Numbered from the stretch's first letter, positions 1 to 11,530 are shown. The stretch: DNA of 64,000 nt from Mytilus galloprovincialis (GCF_965363235.1 NC_134845.1:67175261-67239260), one strand, 5' to 3'. The notes: generated from the sequence alone by a model not told the origin. Program-made: numbers and translations.

Positions 1-262
1 GTTGCCTTTATTTGCCCTGGAGATACCGCGATATGATTTATGTATTTATGTTGTCTTTGTCTATTAAATATGAAACTGTTTTATGGATTTTTGTCATTTG
101 TTCTATGAGCAAATACATTGCTTGGCAAATCGTCATCACTGGTCATTTTTAGGTTTCTTATACCTGTCATTTATTGAATTTACTGTTTCGTTGTATTGTC
201 AGTATGCTGTCAGAAGTCCTGGAGCGAAAGCACAGGCCGAACCCTCTCTACCAGTAACGTAA

Positions 263-430
263 ATGGCTGAGCTAGCAGGGTTTAACGTCATGAGACAGAT
301 TATGAATGAGAACACGTTTACACACGAAAACCCATTTACGTTGCAGTATTATATTGACAGGAACTCCAACGAAAAATTAGCACATTCGCACCCCACTGAT
401 TTCTTTAAGAAAATAAAAGGTTCCGACTCA
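263..430 (+). CDS. Possible first coding exon, unrecognised protein
   Basis: An ATG at 263 opens 56 codons (MAELAGFNVM... to ...KIKGSDS) that end exactly at a plausible splice donor, GTATGT at 431. Without splicing the frame stays open to a stop at 538, giving 91 residues. The peptide is mixed in composition with several Asn, His and Phe residues and has no signal peptide, membrane segment or motif I recognise. The ATG has an A at -3. It could be the start of a host gene, or a chance frame. No partner exon was found in the next 1.3 kb. No function is proposed. Confidence 0.3.
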
Positions 431-539
431 GTATGTCAAGTATGTGATAACTCCTTTGTGGGGTATCTGCGATGCCGCCCTCGCGTGTGTAGTTTACAGA
501 AACTGATCTTATCACGTGATCTGTTATCGAGGGTCTAAT

Positions 540-1837
540 CTACCTGCCAATGTAAATATACACGGAAACTCCCGTGGCTAATTGCGAATCGCTACATGAA
601 TAACGACACCTGTTTCTATTCAATAATTAAAGACTACAGCTGAAACAATCTTAAAAATCGGTCCATATTTAACAGAATGACAAAAGAAAAATAACTGTAT
701 TTGGAAAGAAGGTAAGATTATTTTTAGTTTTGTCTAATATGTTTTTATCACTAGAACTAGGAAATCGGGAAATATCGGATTATGCAGTTTACATGACTCT
801 GAAGTAGAGTGTTTGCAGAAAATAATTTGATGTCCGTGTAGTGTGCCTGATAACTCAAATTTTAAGTTAAAAATTGTAAATTTTAATCGAGTGTAACACA
901 AATATTAATAGTTTTCTCGATCGTAAAATGTAACTTAACATATTTATAGAAATTGTTTTAAGCACTAAGAGGTGGATAATTATACGCCCGTGATTGTCTC
1001 TCCATATAGTATGTATCAAGTTAAAACACAGATTACATGTACACCTTCTTTTTTTTTTAAATTCAACCTGGTCCGAGATTGCTCTGGCGTCTGACGGATT
1101 TGTTTTGGGAAATTTATAAAATTTCTTTTTGTTGAAATGAATGAAACATTTGACACCGGACTTTCAGTAAACAATTCAACAAGTGATTTCTATACATTGC
1201 AAACAAGTGTGAAAAATATTACCACTCTGGATTATAAACGTGGCATATATGGCTGATGGATTTTTTTTCACATGGAGAAAAAATTGTTGGATATAGATAT
1301 TTCTTGCAATTTTAATATCAATGATGTGGTTTTTACCAAATATACATTCAAATTCTAATGTTCTATTTATAGCGTACCATACTAACAGGTGATTGTTTGA
1401 AACATAAACATTTTTTATGATCAACATATATTTGACATTCAAATAGTCATTATCTTTTGAAAGTATGCAATCTTGCATTGCATCACAATCATTTTTTTTT
1501 TTTTTTTTTGTTTTAATTATTAAAATAAAAATAATAAATTCTATGTACATATATTTATATTTGAACATTGTACTGTTTTAATTATTAAACAATTGCATTG
1601 TAATGGATTTATATATTGTACTGGCCCTACGATTTAAATGTCTTTTGTGCAGGACCTGTACGTTCTTAATACTCTTCTGTAGGGGTGGTTGCATTTCTCT
1701 TATCAGTTTTATTTCTTGGAGTTTGGTTCGAACCTTGGAAATATTGGCTTATATCTCCTTGTGTTTTCTTTTGATTATTAGTCAGTTTTTTTTTTCTTCT
1801 TTTTTTTCTGCAAACCATCTATTGGAGTGTTGGTGGT
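540..1837. other. AT-rich stretch, no supported gene
   Basis: About 1.3 kb with no coding signal I trust. It holds poly-T runs near 1050, 1490-1510 and 1790-1810. Short open frames here consist of homopolymer-driven residues and lack splice sites or motifs. Confidence 0.5.
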
Positions 1838-2869
1838 TTAAGCTTCCGATCCTGAGTCATGATTGTACATGTACGTATTGTCGTTGTCTGCACTTTTGTT
1901 GGTAGAAGTGTCAGTTTGATCATTACTGAGTGGAGCTATATGTGATTCTGTTTGACTGTCAATGGGAATTGGTTGCAGTATTGATTGTGATATCTGCACA
2001 GAGTCTTCTGTTTCCGATTTATCCTCATCTGAATTGTCGTCTTCTGTGTCGTCACTTTCAATTAGGTGCGAATTACACTCTGCTTGTCTGTGTCCTTGTT
2101 TGTTACAGTGAAGACAAACCCAGTCATTTGGACAATGCGAAAATTTGTGACCTTTCTGTAGGCATTTATTGCATGAGATTTCAGCTTGATTGTGATTTTC
2201 TTGTCCTTGGTAAATAACTGTTGCTCTGTATTTACCAATAAGAACAGATCTCGGTAAAGCTTTACTCATAGAAGCTTCCATTGCGATTCTATCGCCAGTT
2301 TGGCAGTTTGATAACAGGCCATCTACCCACAATCGTTCTCTGTACATTTTAATAACCTCGCATCCGTGATATTCTAAGCTTCACTCAATCTGTCCGTCCC
2401 TGGCGGAACAAGGCACATTTTTTACACGTATTTTCAGGTAGGTTGGTCTTTCATTAACAATTATCCTTGGGTTTCTACTGTAAACCTGGATATATTTATT
2501 CCGAATTGTTATGCCAGATGTAAGGAGGGATTCTCTATCGATCTCAGAATCAAAATAGATTCTCCATAAACCTCGAACACGCTGCAATCCTTTAAGATGA
2601 CTGGCTGGGCATATTGTAGCGTCGATGGTTTTGTACAGTTCTATGTGTGTTAGAAACTGGTCTCTGCTTGGTTTAGTGTTGCCAAACAAGTCAGTTTCTA
2701 ATATGAAAACTGGCTTTACATCTTCAACATCATAATTGTTTTTGGTGTTTTGTTTTTGCAATATAGAAGAGTAAGTCTCGATGGTGTCCGCCATATTGTT
2801 TTTGTCATTGGTTTGGTTTACCTCTAAATTTTCATTTGTATTATTTGTATTATTTGCTGAATTTGACAT
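1838..2869 (-). pseudogene. Relic ORF1/Gag-like zinc-knuckle protein of a retroelement, probably non-LTR
   Basis: The minus strand encodes an Asn/Thr-rich N terminus, then a globular part (FILETDLFGNTKP...; YLKIRVKNVPC...), then two consecutive CX2CX4HX4C zinc knuckles (CNKCLQKGHKFSHC and CLHCNKQGHRQAEC), and an acidic Ser/Asp/Glu-rich tail. That order (possible RNA-binding fold, paired CCHC knuckles, acidic tail) is usual for ORF1 of molluscan LINE-type elements and for the ZCCHC3-like proteins derived from them. It would bind element RNA. The copy looks broken. No reverse transcriptase follows it on this strand. A Gag of an LTR element is the alternative and cannot be excluded from this piece. 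Confidence 0.6.
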
Positions 2870-3109
2870 CTTACGACTGTAAAAGTTTTCAACTTCTATA
2901 ACAAATTCGTCTGATCAAAAATCAATTATCAAATCACATCACATACACATGAAATCATACTTTTTGTGGGAGCCGTGACATAAAACCGCCTTAGCAATCA
3001 AGCCCCGGATGTCCTTTTTCTTGTTGAGCAAACATAACAACAGTAGTCCTATAACATATGACCTCAGGGGCATTATTTACTTTTTCTATTTACTGTTCTG
3101 ATATTGTAC

Positions 3110-3525
3110 AACTGTACATAAACCAGCACCATTTATGAATAAACATCTAAAAAATGCAATCTACAAGAAACAAATACTACACAAATTTACAAATAAGATC
3201 TAAGAAAAACTGGGAGACATATCGCCAACTAAGAAACAGTGTAACAAAACTAAGACGACAGTTTTTAAGAACGTATTTATAGAGCATTGCGCTGGTGGCC
3301 CAAAACAAAACGATACCTGGCCAACAATTAAACCCTTTTTATAAACGAACAAAGGTCTAGAAGTCATTTTGACAACAACATTGTATTGTGTAATGATCAA
3401 AACATCATAAATGATCAAGCTACTGTGGCAGAAATTTTTAATGATTATTTTGTAAATTTAGCCAAAGACATTGGCAATGAAAGTTGTGAGGTAGATGAAA
3501 ACCATCCAAGTATCAAACTATAGTT
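3110..3525 (+). mobile_element. LINE fragment, linker between endonuclease and reverse transcriptase
   Basis: Plus-strand frames read MNKHLKNAIYKKQILH, then NWETYRQLRNSVTKLRRQ, then EHCAGGPKQ...WPTIKPFL, then NDYFVNLAKDIG. This is the Lys/Arg-rich linker just before the RT domain in Jockey/CR1-like LINEs, familiar from bivalve genomes. The frame is shifted several times, so it is a relic. It lies opposite in orientation to the zinc-knuckle ORF to its left, so the two are probably not one insertion. Followed at once by a family A repeat. Confidence 0.6.
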
Positions 3526-3560
3526 AGTTTTCTCGTTTGAATTGTTTAAAATATCTTATC

Positions 3561-3700
3561 GGGACCTTCTATTGCTGACTGCGGGATGGGCTTTGCTCAT
3601 TGTTGAAGGCCATACGGTGACCTATAGTTGTACATGTCGGTGTCATTTTGGTCTTTTGTGGATATTTGTCTCATTGGCAATCATACCACATCTTTTTTAT
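3561..3700 (+). repeat. Family A mussel interspersed repeat
   Basis: Begins GGGACCTTCTATTGCTGAC and ends CATTGGCAATCATACCACAT. The same 3' end occurs at least twelve times in this window on both strands. It has no coding capacity and no clear tRNA head. It is probably a non-autonomous mobile element; its class is not decided by the sequence. Confidence 0.7.
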
Positions 3701-4122
3701 ATAGAAGAAAACTGTTATATAGAAGGTAGTGTGGCGAAAAAGAGAGGATGGTCGGGTAACTTGGGGAACTAGAAATGCCTGAACCTGACGACGACGAATG
3801 AAAGTGATGGCAATTTCCTAATACTCCTGTGGTATCATCTCATCTATAGGAATATACTCCTGTGGTACTCCGCTTTCTCTCAGGCTGATTCTTTAAGTAT
3901 TGTTAAGTTTTATGAATCAGGTAGTGTTGTACTGAGAATGTTCCTGGTCACATAAATTATAAGTGGATCCTTGAGTAGTGTATAACTAAAAGATACTCGA
4001 AGTCAATAAGTTCAACTTGTATTAAAAAGACATGTAGAATATACGCAATTTACTAATGCATGGTAAACGGAGGGTATTACAATAAATTCACCCTAGAGAC
4101 TACAAAACTCTTGACTTCTTAC

Positions 4123-4510
4123 CCCATTGGTGACTGGGGAATAGAAATATGGTCACCTGGTCTTCTCCCGACCGGCGGTAAAACGCTTGCCAAAGTTGGG
4201 CGTCCGTTTGGCCGTGCGGGATGTATCAAGTTCGCAGTCACGTCCGGTCTGAATGGGGACGTTAAATCCGATGCCTCTTGTAGAGGGAGTGCCACGCTCT
4301 TTGCACGTTAAGAACCCTTACAACAACTTATTGAGGGGTCCGTAGGTGGCCTGTTGCAAGGCAAAATTTCTGTCACTATCCAAAATACCCTCATTTTCCA
4401 GTGGCAGTCCAAATTTCCCCGACCATCAACCAAGATAGCCTCTGTTATGACAAGACCTACCTATTGTATTTATTGTCAACTTGTTCTATTCCTGAATATG
4501 CATGAAATAT
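4123..4510 (+). mobile_element. S1 SINE copy, 3' truncated
   Basis: Matches the S1 copies at 7724, 28314 and 50289 from GGTGACTGGGGAATAGAAA through the conserved GACGTTAAATCC and CACGCTCTTTGCACGTTAAG core, but stops at TGCATGAAATATTT without the (ATCA)n tail. No target duplication can be defined because the 3' end is lost. Confidence 0.8.
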
Positions 4511-4689
4511 TTTGGTCATTTTATAAAACTAAAATGCTAGACTTGGACAACTACGTAAACATCTAGTTGTTCGAGGATAAAATAACAATATCATTAATAC
4601 AGCTTTCGAAAGAGCACACAGAACTAGTCGTCAAGGATAAGAATAAAAAAATAATCAGCAGAACACCTCTTGTGCTCACTTATCATCCT

Positions 4690-5240
4690 GCTTTAAACAT
4701 GTGTCATTCACTGTTCAGAAGCATTGAAAAATTATAGAAAATGACTCAATTCTATAGAACGTACTCTCCTTACCACCAGTCATTGCCTTCAGAAGACCTT
4801 AAAATATGCGTGAAAAATTAGTGACATCTGTATTAGCAAAACAGCCTACACCATATCCAAAGCTGCCAATAAAAGCAGTTCTTTCATCAGCTCTGTTTCC
4901 GTAAGTTAAAAAAATTATACCATCTACTCAAATTCAATTGTAAAACGGAGAACTCAATTTATATATTAACATGTAACACTTGTGGCATTCACTATGTGGG
5001 AGAAACAATGGTATTATTCCATATTCGCCCCAATAACCATCGTTCATGGTACAAAACCAACAAAAACTACTCTCACAAGTCATCTTCGCTCAAAGAAGCA
5101 TCCCTTTGATAATGTTTCTTTCCAAGTCATAGAAGTCAACACCGAGCTGTGGGAATTCACGGCGAGAAGATAGAGAAAATGTTGGATCCACGAGCTCCAC
5201 ACGTTACGAAAAGGATACAGGAAAGATAAAGAATAATTTA
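4690..5240 (+). mobile_element. Penelope-like element relic with GIY-YIG endonuclease part
   Basis: The plus strand encodes a piece reading IYILTCNTCGIHYVGET followed by a His/Arg-rich stretch and TSHLRSKKHPFDNVSFQVIE. The IY...YVGET arrangement is the GIY-YIG nuclease signature found at the C terminus of Penelope-like elements, where it nicks target DNA; the CXXC inside the motif is also typical. The copy is broken and only the 3' part of an element is present. It is named as a fossil only. Confidence 0.6.
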
Positions 5241-6613
5241 ATACACCACATCGTCCTTTTTATTTTGTAATATTGGCCAATGGACGTTGCAAACTCTAAC
5301 CACTAATTTTGTAAATAATCTTGAAAACCATTCAAAGTATGAATTATTTACGGGGTAGCAACATGTACATTGAGCTGCAAAATTTTCTTATAATCTACAC
5401 CCGATATCACCTGGTCATGTGCACGTTAGTTAAACTAATTTATCTCACCGAAATGTTGTTAGTTTTATCGTTTTGAAAATATAAAATAGTGTTAAAATTA
5501 CATTGTTAGACACTCTTTATTTGTATTTATGAATCATTTAAAATAATCTTTGCACTGATAAATCCACGCGCTCTCAGTTATGTATGTCATGTGTTGCTAG
5601 TTATAGGCACGTATATACCAAATGATGTATGTAAATTATAAAGTGACGAATCAAAAATACAAATTACAACAGATTAATATATCGCAGAACCTTTAGCCAT
5701 CGGTAAACGACAAAAAAACTGAGCATGTTCATGAGGGGGATGCATTATGCATGTAATAGCAACGTCAAAATAACTTACGTTGGCAGAAATATTTTTGTTG
5801 GTATTTGAACACGAACAGGCAAGGAGGATGTGGCGTAAATCCGACTCCGTACATAAAAGTAAATCAGCGAACCTTGATACAACCCTAGGTAAAGTCGGGT
5901 ACTTTCAGGTGACAATAGACTTGCCTCAAATAGATCGTTACTGTCGTTTTTCTGTGGTCTTTTTTGTTATTTTGTAAGACTGTAAATCTCACTTTTTAAA
6001 GCCATTCTTTCGTCAGTTAAGTGTGGATTTCCTTGTACTGCGAATTAATTCAAGAAAATTGATCTCCGTTCGAAATTCAATGTTGAATGTCTAACGGGCC
6101 TAACTAACCATGGTAATCGTTGTATGGCTGCTAAGAAGCAGTATGCTAGCGCCTTAAATTTGTCATTTTCTCAACGAATGCTGAAATATATGCCATTGAA
6201 GGTCATGGTTATTAAGATCTTCCTGGACACTTTTGCATACTTTTTAAAACTGGAATTCAACAAATATGACCAAACAATACCCTATTTGATCGTCGAACAA
6301 CGGAAAAATAATTAACGTTGTATATAGGAAATAGTGGTCTATAGAAATTCGTACATTGTTTATTGTCCCTTGTGCCTATGGTTAAGCATTTCAATTTTTG
6401 TAACGTATTGAACTCACGCAGGTTACTTCCTTCCTGAATCTTAGCATATTAAACTGATGCATTTCCATCTTGTATTAATTGCATGTATCTCAAACCCTGA
6501 ATTTTCTGCCTGCTTGAACCCTTCAACTATAATATCGCTTTTCAAAGTCTGGCTAAAGAATGACAAATGTTTAAGACATATGACGTATAAATTAGCAGTT
6601 ACATAAACAGTAA
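5240..6613. other. No supported gene
   Basis: About 1.4 kb. Short open frames at 5780-5977 and 6124-6315 have no recognisable motif, no convincing splice sites and no neighbour that supports them. No repeat I recognise. Confidence 0.45.
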
Positions 6614-6895
6614 GGCAGCAACCATTTGATTTTCTGGGGGGGGCTATGGTTTTTTTTTCTGGACAAATTATTTTTTTCGCCTGCGGCGAAAAACAATCTA
6701 TTTTTTTCGCGACAAGTCGAAAACAATTTTTTTCTTTCAATTTTAGCATTACATATAGTAGCAGCTGAGGGTGAAACAAACATTTTTTTTTTCTCAGAAT
6801 CAAAAACAAATTATTTTTTTCTCCAAAAACTGGAAACAAACTTTTTTTTCCAAAAAAAACCATAGCCCCCCCCAGAAAATCAAATGGTTGCTGCC
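6614..6895. mobile_element. MITE with GGCAGCAACC termini (copy 1)
   Basis: A 282 bp element with ~40 bp terminal inverted repeats starting GGCAGCAACCATTTGATTTT, each running into a G (or C) tract. It is flanked by TAA on both sides (6611-6613 and 6896-6898), which fits the 3 bp TWA target duplication of PIF/Harbinger elements. The interior is poly-T rich with short inverted words such as TTTCGCCTGCGGCGAAAA. No transposase. A second full copy is at 49970-50246. Confidence 0.8.
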
Positions 6896-7019
6896 TAAGG
6901 AAACTGTTCCAACTGTTAACTATTATTAACACTTAACAAAAAATAATATTCAAAGTAAATCCACTATGTTGTAATATTACCAGTACGAAAAACATGACCC
7001 GTACTCCAACCGGACATGA

Positions 7020-7380
7020 ACAGTACTTTTAAAAACCGTACTTTTTTATACGATTGGACTTCTCTATGAATTGATTATTGAAATTTGCCGTAAACCGGCT
7101 CGAAATATTTAAATGAGCAGGAGTCCAGTTCATAAAGTCCAACTGGACTTTTGAAAAGGCCGGCTGGCATTTCGAAACGTCCAGCTGGCCTTTTAAAAAA
7201 GTAAGGCTCAATATTATCCAGCTGGCATTATCCAGTTGGCATTTCTGGCCAAAACTTTTCTCAACAAAGTCCAGCTGAACTTTTAAAAAAGTCCAACTGA
7301 ACTCTATAAAGTCCGGCTGGTCTTACAAAAGTCTATATATAGACATGCTAAAGGTCAGCTGGACTTTTAAAAGATGATTA
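7020..7380. repeat. Cluster of GTCCAGCTGGAC-type palindromic words
   Basis: Around ten copies of variants of the palindrome AAGTCCAGCTGGACTTTT, whole or as half-words (AAGTCCAACTGGAC, GGCCGGCTGGC, CCAGCTGGC), occur at irregular spacing of 15-45 bp. Open frames through it are a by-product of the repeat. No clear boundaries were found. Confidence 0.6.
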
Positions 7381-7710
7381 TGATTCATATTATTTAGCAG
7401 TATGACTTATTGGACCTACAAAAATAAATACTCAGAAATGCAACCAAGGCATGAAAATTAAACAACACGCGACAAATATCAATATTATAATTCTCGCTTC
7501 CAACAAATGCTGACATACAGGATTTACAACAATTTTACTGCCAAGAATTTCAGACATCATATGATTGAGAGGCTGTTACATTAACACTTATATTTCTCAA
7601 AATTTCTCAAATCACATTTTAATAATGTCAACTATTCAGTTCAATTATTTTGCTATTTCAAAGCTGTTCTAGCATAGCCAACTGCCTCTGTGACTTCTTT
7701 ATTGAGTTCC

Positions 7711-7723
7711 TCCTCAGAAGGTT
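7711..7723. repeat. 5' target-site duplication of S1 SINE
   Basis: TCCTCAGAAGGTT, repeated exactly at 8150-8162 after the SINE tail. Confidence 0.85.
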
Positions 7724-8149
7724 CCCCAAGGGTGACTGGGGTATAGAAATAGGGTCACTTGGTCTTCTCCCGACCGGCAGTAAAACGCTTGCTGAAGTGG
7801 GGCGTCCGTTTGGCTGTGCGGGATGTATCAAGTTCGCAGTTACGTCCGGTCAGAAGGGGGACGTTAAATCCGACGCCTCGTGTAAGGAGAGTGCCACGCT
7901 CTTTGCACGTTAAGAACCCTTGCAACAACTCTTTGGGGGTCCGTAGGTGGCCTGTTGCAAGGCAAAATTTCTGTCCCTATCCAATATACCCTCCTTTTCC
8001 GGTGGCAGTCCAAATTTCTCCGACCATCATCCCAGATGGCCTCTATTGTATCAACCTACCTATTGTATTTATTGTGAACTTGTTCTCGTCCTGAATATGC
8101 ATGAAATATTTGCCACTGGACGTTAAGCAACCAACAATCAATCAATCAA
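7724..8149 (+). mobile_element. Full-length S1 SINE
   Basis: A 426 bp element flanked by a perfect 13 bp duplication. It begins CCCCAAGGGTGACTGGGG, contains the conserved core near GACGTTAAATCC, and ends GCAACCAACA then (ATCA)n. The target duplication and tail show LINE-assisted retroposition. There is no clear tRNA head; the core is shared with the tRNA-headed S2 SINE at 21441. Superfamily might be the MetaSINE/V-SINE group known from bivalves, which is inference. Confidence 0.85.
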
Positions 8150-8383
8150 TCCTCAGAAGGTTGGGTTTTCTGGTTTATTTTTCACCATCCCCTAACATAA
8201 TCCGAAAATACAAAAATAGATTGCATTATGCATCTGTGCTGGTTATTTCTTTTTTTGTACGGACTCAAAAGCAAGAAGAGTTAGGTACATGAAAATATAC
8301 AAAATTAAATTCTTATTCTTAAAAATTGTGGTTTGTCTAAATAATTTGATGGTTGGCAAAACATTAACTAGATGCTAAAAATC

Positions 8384-8562
8384 TGAAGGTTTAGCCTCTT
8401 GTATACCCAAACTTTTGATAAATATGTCAAAAGTATTTGCATAAGGGAAAATACTGCCAAACAGATTTGGAAACTGCTTTCCTGACTGTTAAAAACGATA
8501 ACTTTCAAGGGCAGTATCATATATTTCGTAATAAAATTAAAATAAGGAAGTTACTGTTGAGA
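8384..8562. repeat. 179 bp direct repeat, copy 1
   Basis: Nearly identical to 13334-13512 (only a handful of differences). The pair brackets the C1q-like exons and the Helentron relic. No open frame or splice structure explains it. Confidence 0.8.
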
Positions 8563-8963
8563 CACACAAGATAATCCAGTTTACCTGGTATATAAAGAAC
8601 AGTTAATATGAAATTAAGGAAAACATCTACATGTCACCATAACTTGCCAGGAGTAAAACAACGGTGGGTGCCCAACCATTTCTCTGACCAGGGATAGTGA
8701 TGTTTCAGCACTAAAATATGATTCTGAAAAAGTTATATTTCCATTGCAACGATCAATTATGTGTAGAACCTTTTAACATGTCTTATTATTTCTATTTTGA
8801 CAAAAAGTATAAAATAAAAGCTACCTTTGGCTTTTTCACTCTGGTTTTATCTAGAGTAGGTCTGAAGTCTCCATCTTTTGAGGTTGTTAGTCCCTGTCCT
8901 CGTGAATTTGCTAGGTCAGCACCGGAAAACAACAAAGGCTTCAACTTTCTGATTACGAAATAT

Positions 8964-9056
8964 CTAGGGCTGCTTTCTGTTTGGGTCTTGCATGATTTTC
9001 CTTCCTGTTTCTCCATCAACTGTAACATCTGCACTCTCAATTAACTTCACATTCGT
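8964..9056 (-). CDS. Possible terminal exon on minus strand, unrecognised
   Basis: A good acceptor (TTGCATTTCAG) at 9057 opens 30 codons, TNVKLIESADVTVDGETG then RKIMQDPNRKQP, ended by a stop at 8964-8966. Composition is coding-like. It lies downstream of the C1q-like exons on the same strand and could be the 3' end of that gene, but the expected phase cannot be proved. Confidence 0.3.
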   Translation of the reverse strand, partial: TNVKLIESADVTVDGETGRKIMQDPNRKQP

Positions 9057-9635
9057 CTGAAATGCAATAGTTCCATATTTGATATATATTACAAAGTGAA
9101 TATGTGATGATAATGATGTCATTTCGAGACAACACGCTTATCTTCAAATGATATTATACCTTCAAGTAAAATATACATATATATACCAATAAACCTTAAA
9201 TGTATGAGGCGTTAGTAATTCTGCGTTAATACTAATATAGAGTGAAAACATTAAACATGTAGAAGTTAATTTTAATAACTAAACAAAAAATTAAAAATAG
9301 AAGTATTTCCTTAAAAAAATATGTGTGTCCTCAACAGGTACTTATTACTTCTTTTAAAAGTTCTAAATGCATATATTTATGAAATGATATGAGAAAAAAA
9401 CCCTAATACGGATAAATCAGCATGTGCAATACTGAAAACGTTAATTTAATATTGCTCTTCGAACAGGGCCAATGCAGAAATAGGCGGAAAAAACTGTATT
9501 GGCCCTTGGGCTAATACTGGATGTTCACTTCCGGTTTTCAATTTTTTATGCCATTACTTAACTATAGAACTATCGTTATGCATAAACATGTTTGTATTCT
9601 ATTTTTTAAATTAAAAAAATTATCTTTTTTCAATC

Positions 9636-9823
9636 TTATGTTTTTCTAGTCTCATCAGAAGGAGCAATATCTGTCATCGATATCACATTACCATTCAAGT
9701 ATTGTAGAAATGGTGCTATCCTGAAAATTTCCTCCTTCTCAACCACAAACTTTCCAGTACTTTTATACGCTGATAGATTATTGATGCCAACACTGAACTT
9801 GACGTCGTCAAACTTTATTATGC
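9636..9823 (-). CDS. C1q-like exon (second copy)
   Basis: After an acceptor at 9824 the frame, entered with two bases, reads GIIKFDDVKFSVGINNLSAY then KSTGKFVVEKEE. The first half is closely similar to the exon at 11012-11182 (IMKFDEVKYSVGINSLSAYKTTGKF). The motif 'KFD.V..S.G.......TG.F' matches the first strands of C1q domains, which are greatly expanded in mussels as secreted lectin-like immune proteins. Past the shared half the sequence diverges and runs to a stop at 9636; a donor (GTAATG) at 9691 would end the exon earlier. Either an alternative C terminus or a decaying copy. Confidence 0.45.
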
Positions 9824-10082
9824 CTCTCTTTGTCTCGATTTAAGAAAGTTGAGGTGTCATGGTTTAAAAAAAATATATTTGAGTTGTATATAAAATTTTA
9901 TATCATCTTGTACAACAAATGATTAAAAACATATAAAGAAATTATAAAATCTAATCCGGTAGATGGCTCAGAAGTGAGACGTGATCTTTTAACATTCCCT
10001 AAAATATGTCACCAGTCACATTAAATATCAAGTATTATGATCGATTTATCAGAAAGAATTCTGGAACATATACGTAACTAAC

Positions 10083-10121
10083 CTTTTGGTTGATACTTGT
10101 TACTGTTTTCTGCTGCATCAT
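10083..10121 (-). CDS. Small exon of C1q-like gene
   Basis: A 39 bp segment between an acceptor (CTTCCAGATTTCAG) and donor GTTAGT. Entered with two bases and left with one, it reads DAAENSNKYQPK, so its phases fit exactly between the exon ending at 10535 and the C1q-like exon beginning at 9823. The joined product would be a linker between a helical N-terminal part and the C1q domain. Confidence 0.4.
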
Positions 10122-10534
10122 CTGAAATCTGGAAGAGAAAATGAAACTTTGGTGCCACCTGACAGGTTCTCAATTTTATGAAGATTAATGTTATGATGTT
10201 TGTAGTAATATTTTGAACCTCGTTGTATCCACTGAAGATTTACCTCGTTCATCATTGCTTGGCTTTTCTTTGACGAATATCTTTGAAAGACCTGGTCACA
10301 ATGAAAGCATGGGAACTGCATCTTCGTGTGCTTGCTGAAATGGTAAAACCTTCGAACTTGTCGGCATTTGAACTCCTTTTCACAGTCTGTCCCAAGAATT
10401 TTTTTACTACAACTATATAGATTTGGTAGTTTACGAACGTACATTTCATAACATGTATTTATATAGTCATTATTAACAACTGTCCCGAAGCTGTCTGTAT
10501 TAACAGGCTCGGGTAAAAAGTACAAACTATATAC

Positions 10535-10689
10535 CTTGCTCACAATCATACTCTCTTTGCTTCCACACCTGCAGACGAAGCTGATTCCACTCCAATGCAA
10601 TATTGTTGAGCCCTTTTGTTAACAAATTATTGTTCACAAAAAACTTCACATTTTGAATTGTCAAATACCTTACACTTTTAAACCAGAAC
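10535..10689 (-). CDS. Exon with helical segment, upstream part of C1q-like gene
   Basis: The frame reads VKFFVNNNLLTKGLNNIALE then WNQLRLQVWKQREYDCEQ and ends at a donor (GTATAT) in phase 1. The heptad-like spacing of Leu, Ile, Trp and Val suggests a short coiled coil, which commonly precedes the C1q domain in mussel proteins. The 5' limit is uncertain: the frame is open to about 10689, and acceptors near 10613, 10661 and 10690 are possible. Gene assignment is inferred from strand, phase and neighbours. Confidence 0.4.
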
Positions 10690-11011
10690 CTTTAAAATAT
10701 AAAAAAACAAAATATGGATTTATATTAAAGTTATGTACTTAATATTATTGAGCTGTTTAATGACTTTTTCTAGAGTCCCAAACTTGGTTAATTGTAAGTT
10801 AAATTTGCAGACTACCAATTTGTTTGTGTATGTACGTATTGTGTGCACTTCCTATTCTAAAGTTTGTGATACACATATTTTCTCCCTTACATGTTTTAAT
10901 TTCCAGTGGGCTGAATACTTGGCATGTGTTTTGATGATAGGACTTGTGCAGCTCATTACCTCACACGACATGCCTTCTGTCGGCAAAATTATTAAATTAT
11001 AAAACAGGTAC

Positions 11012-11182
11012 CTTTGATCACTAATTTACAATTAAAACCTCTGATGTTCGAAATCACAGAAGCATATATCAGGTACAATCTGTCCTGTTCACATGTAAAC
11101 TTTCCCGTAGTCTTGTATGCCGACAGGCTGTTGATACCTACACTGTACTTTACTTCATCGAATTTCATTATGAGTTTTTCCT
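11012..11182 (-). CDS. C1q-like domain exon (first copy)
   Basis: A 171 bp exon, entered with two bases and leaving one, between an acceptor (CGCAAAG) and donor GTACCT. It reads KLIMKFDEVKYSVGINSLSA, YKTTGKFTCEQDRLYLIYAS, VISNIRGFNCKLVIKG. The pattern KFDEV...TGKF.C...LYLI.AS matches the first half of a C1q jelly-roll domain, ligand-binding and usually secreted. The second half of the domain was not found in the window, so the gene is partial, shuffled or broken. Its first half is duplicated at 9636-9823. Confidence 0.5.
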
Positions 11183-11530
11183 CTTTGCGACGGATGGAAA
11201 TTTTCATAAAAAATTAGGTTATGCTTTAAATCAAATTTAAAACTGACATCTGTTAAATACTGTTCATATTTATGGCTCTGTTGGTTCTTCATATTTTTTT
11301 CTCTTGCCCATTTCAGTCATATGGAATTAATACTTTCAGTGCCTCATGATAGCTGTAACATGTTGGAATAACAGCAATCTGTGTATTTCACATACACATG
11401 ATCAATAAGAGTCCCACCTTCTGTTGTTGGACTTTAAACAAGCTGTATGAAGCCTTTTGATGACACGAAATTAAATACTGTACAACCACCTTTCAAACTA
11501 TCTTGATTAAAATCACAGATTACAACATTC

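Noticed and set aside
1176-1568. 130-residue minus-strand frame
   Set aside because: Ile/Tyr/Lys-rich AT-driven sequence across a poly-T run, no motif.
4060-4311. Open frames inside S1 SINEs (also 7650-7913, 28351-28539, 50239-50433) as a protein family
   Set aside because: They are conserved only because the SINE is; frames vary in start and have no splice or domain support.
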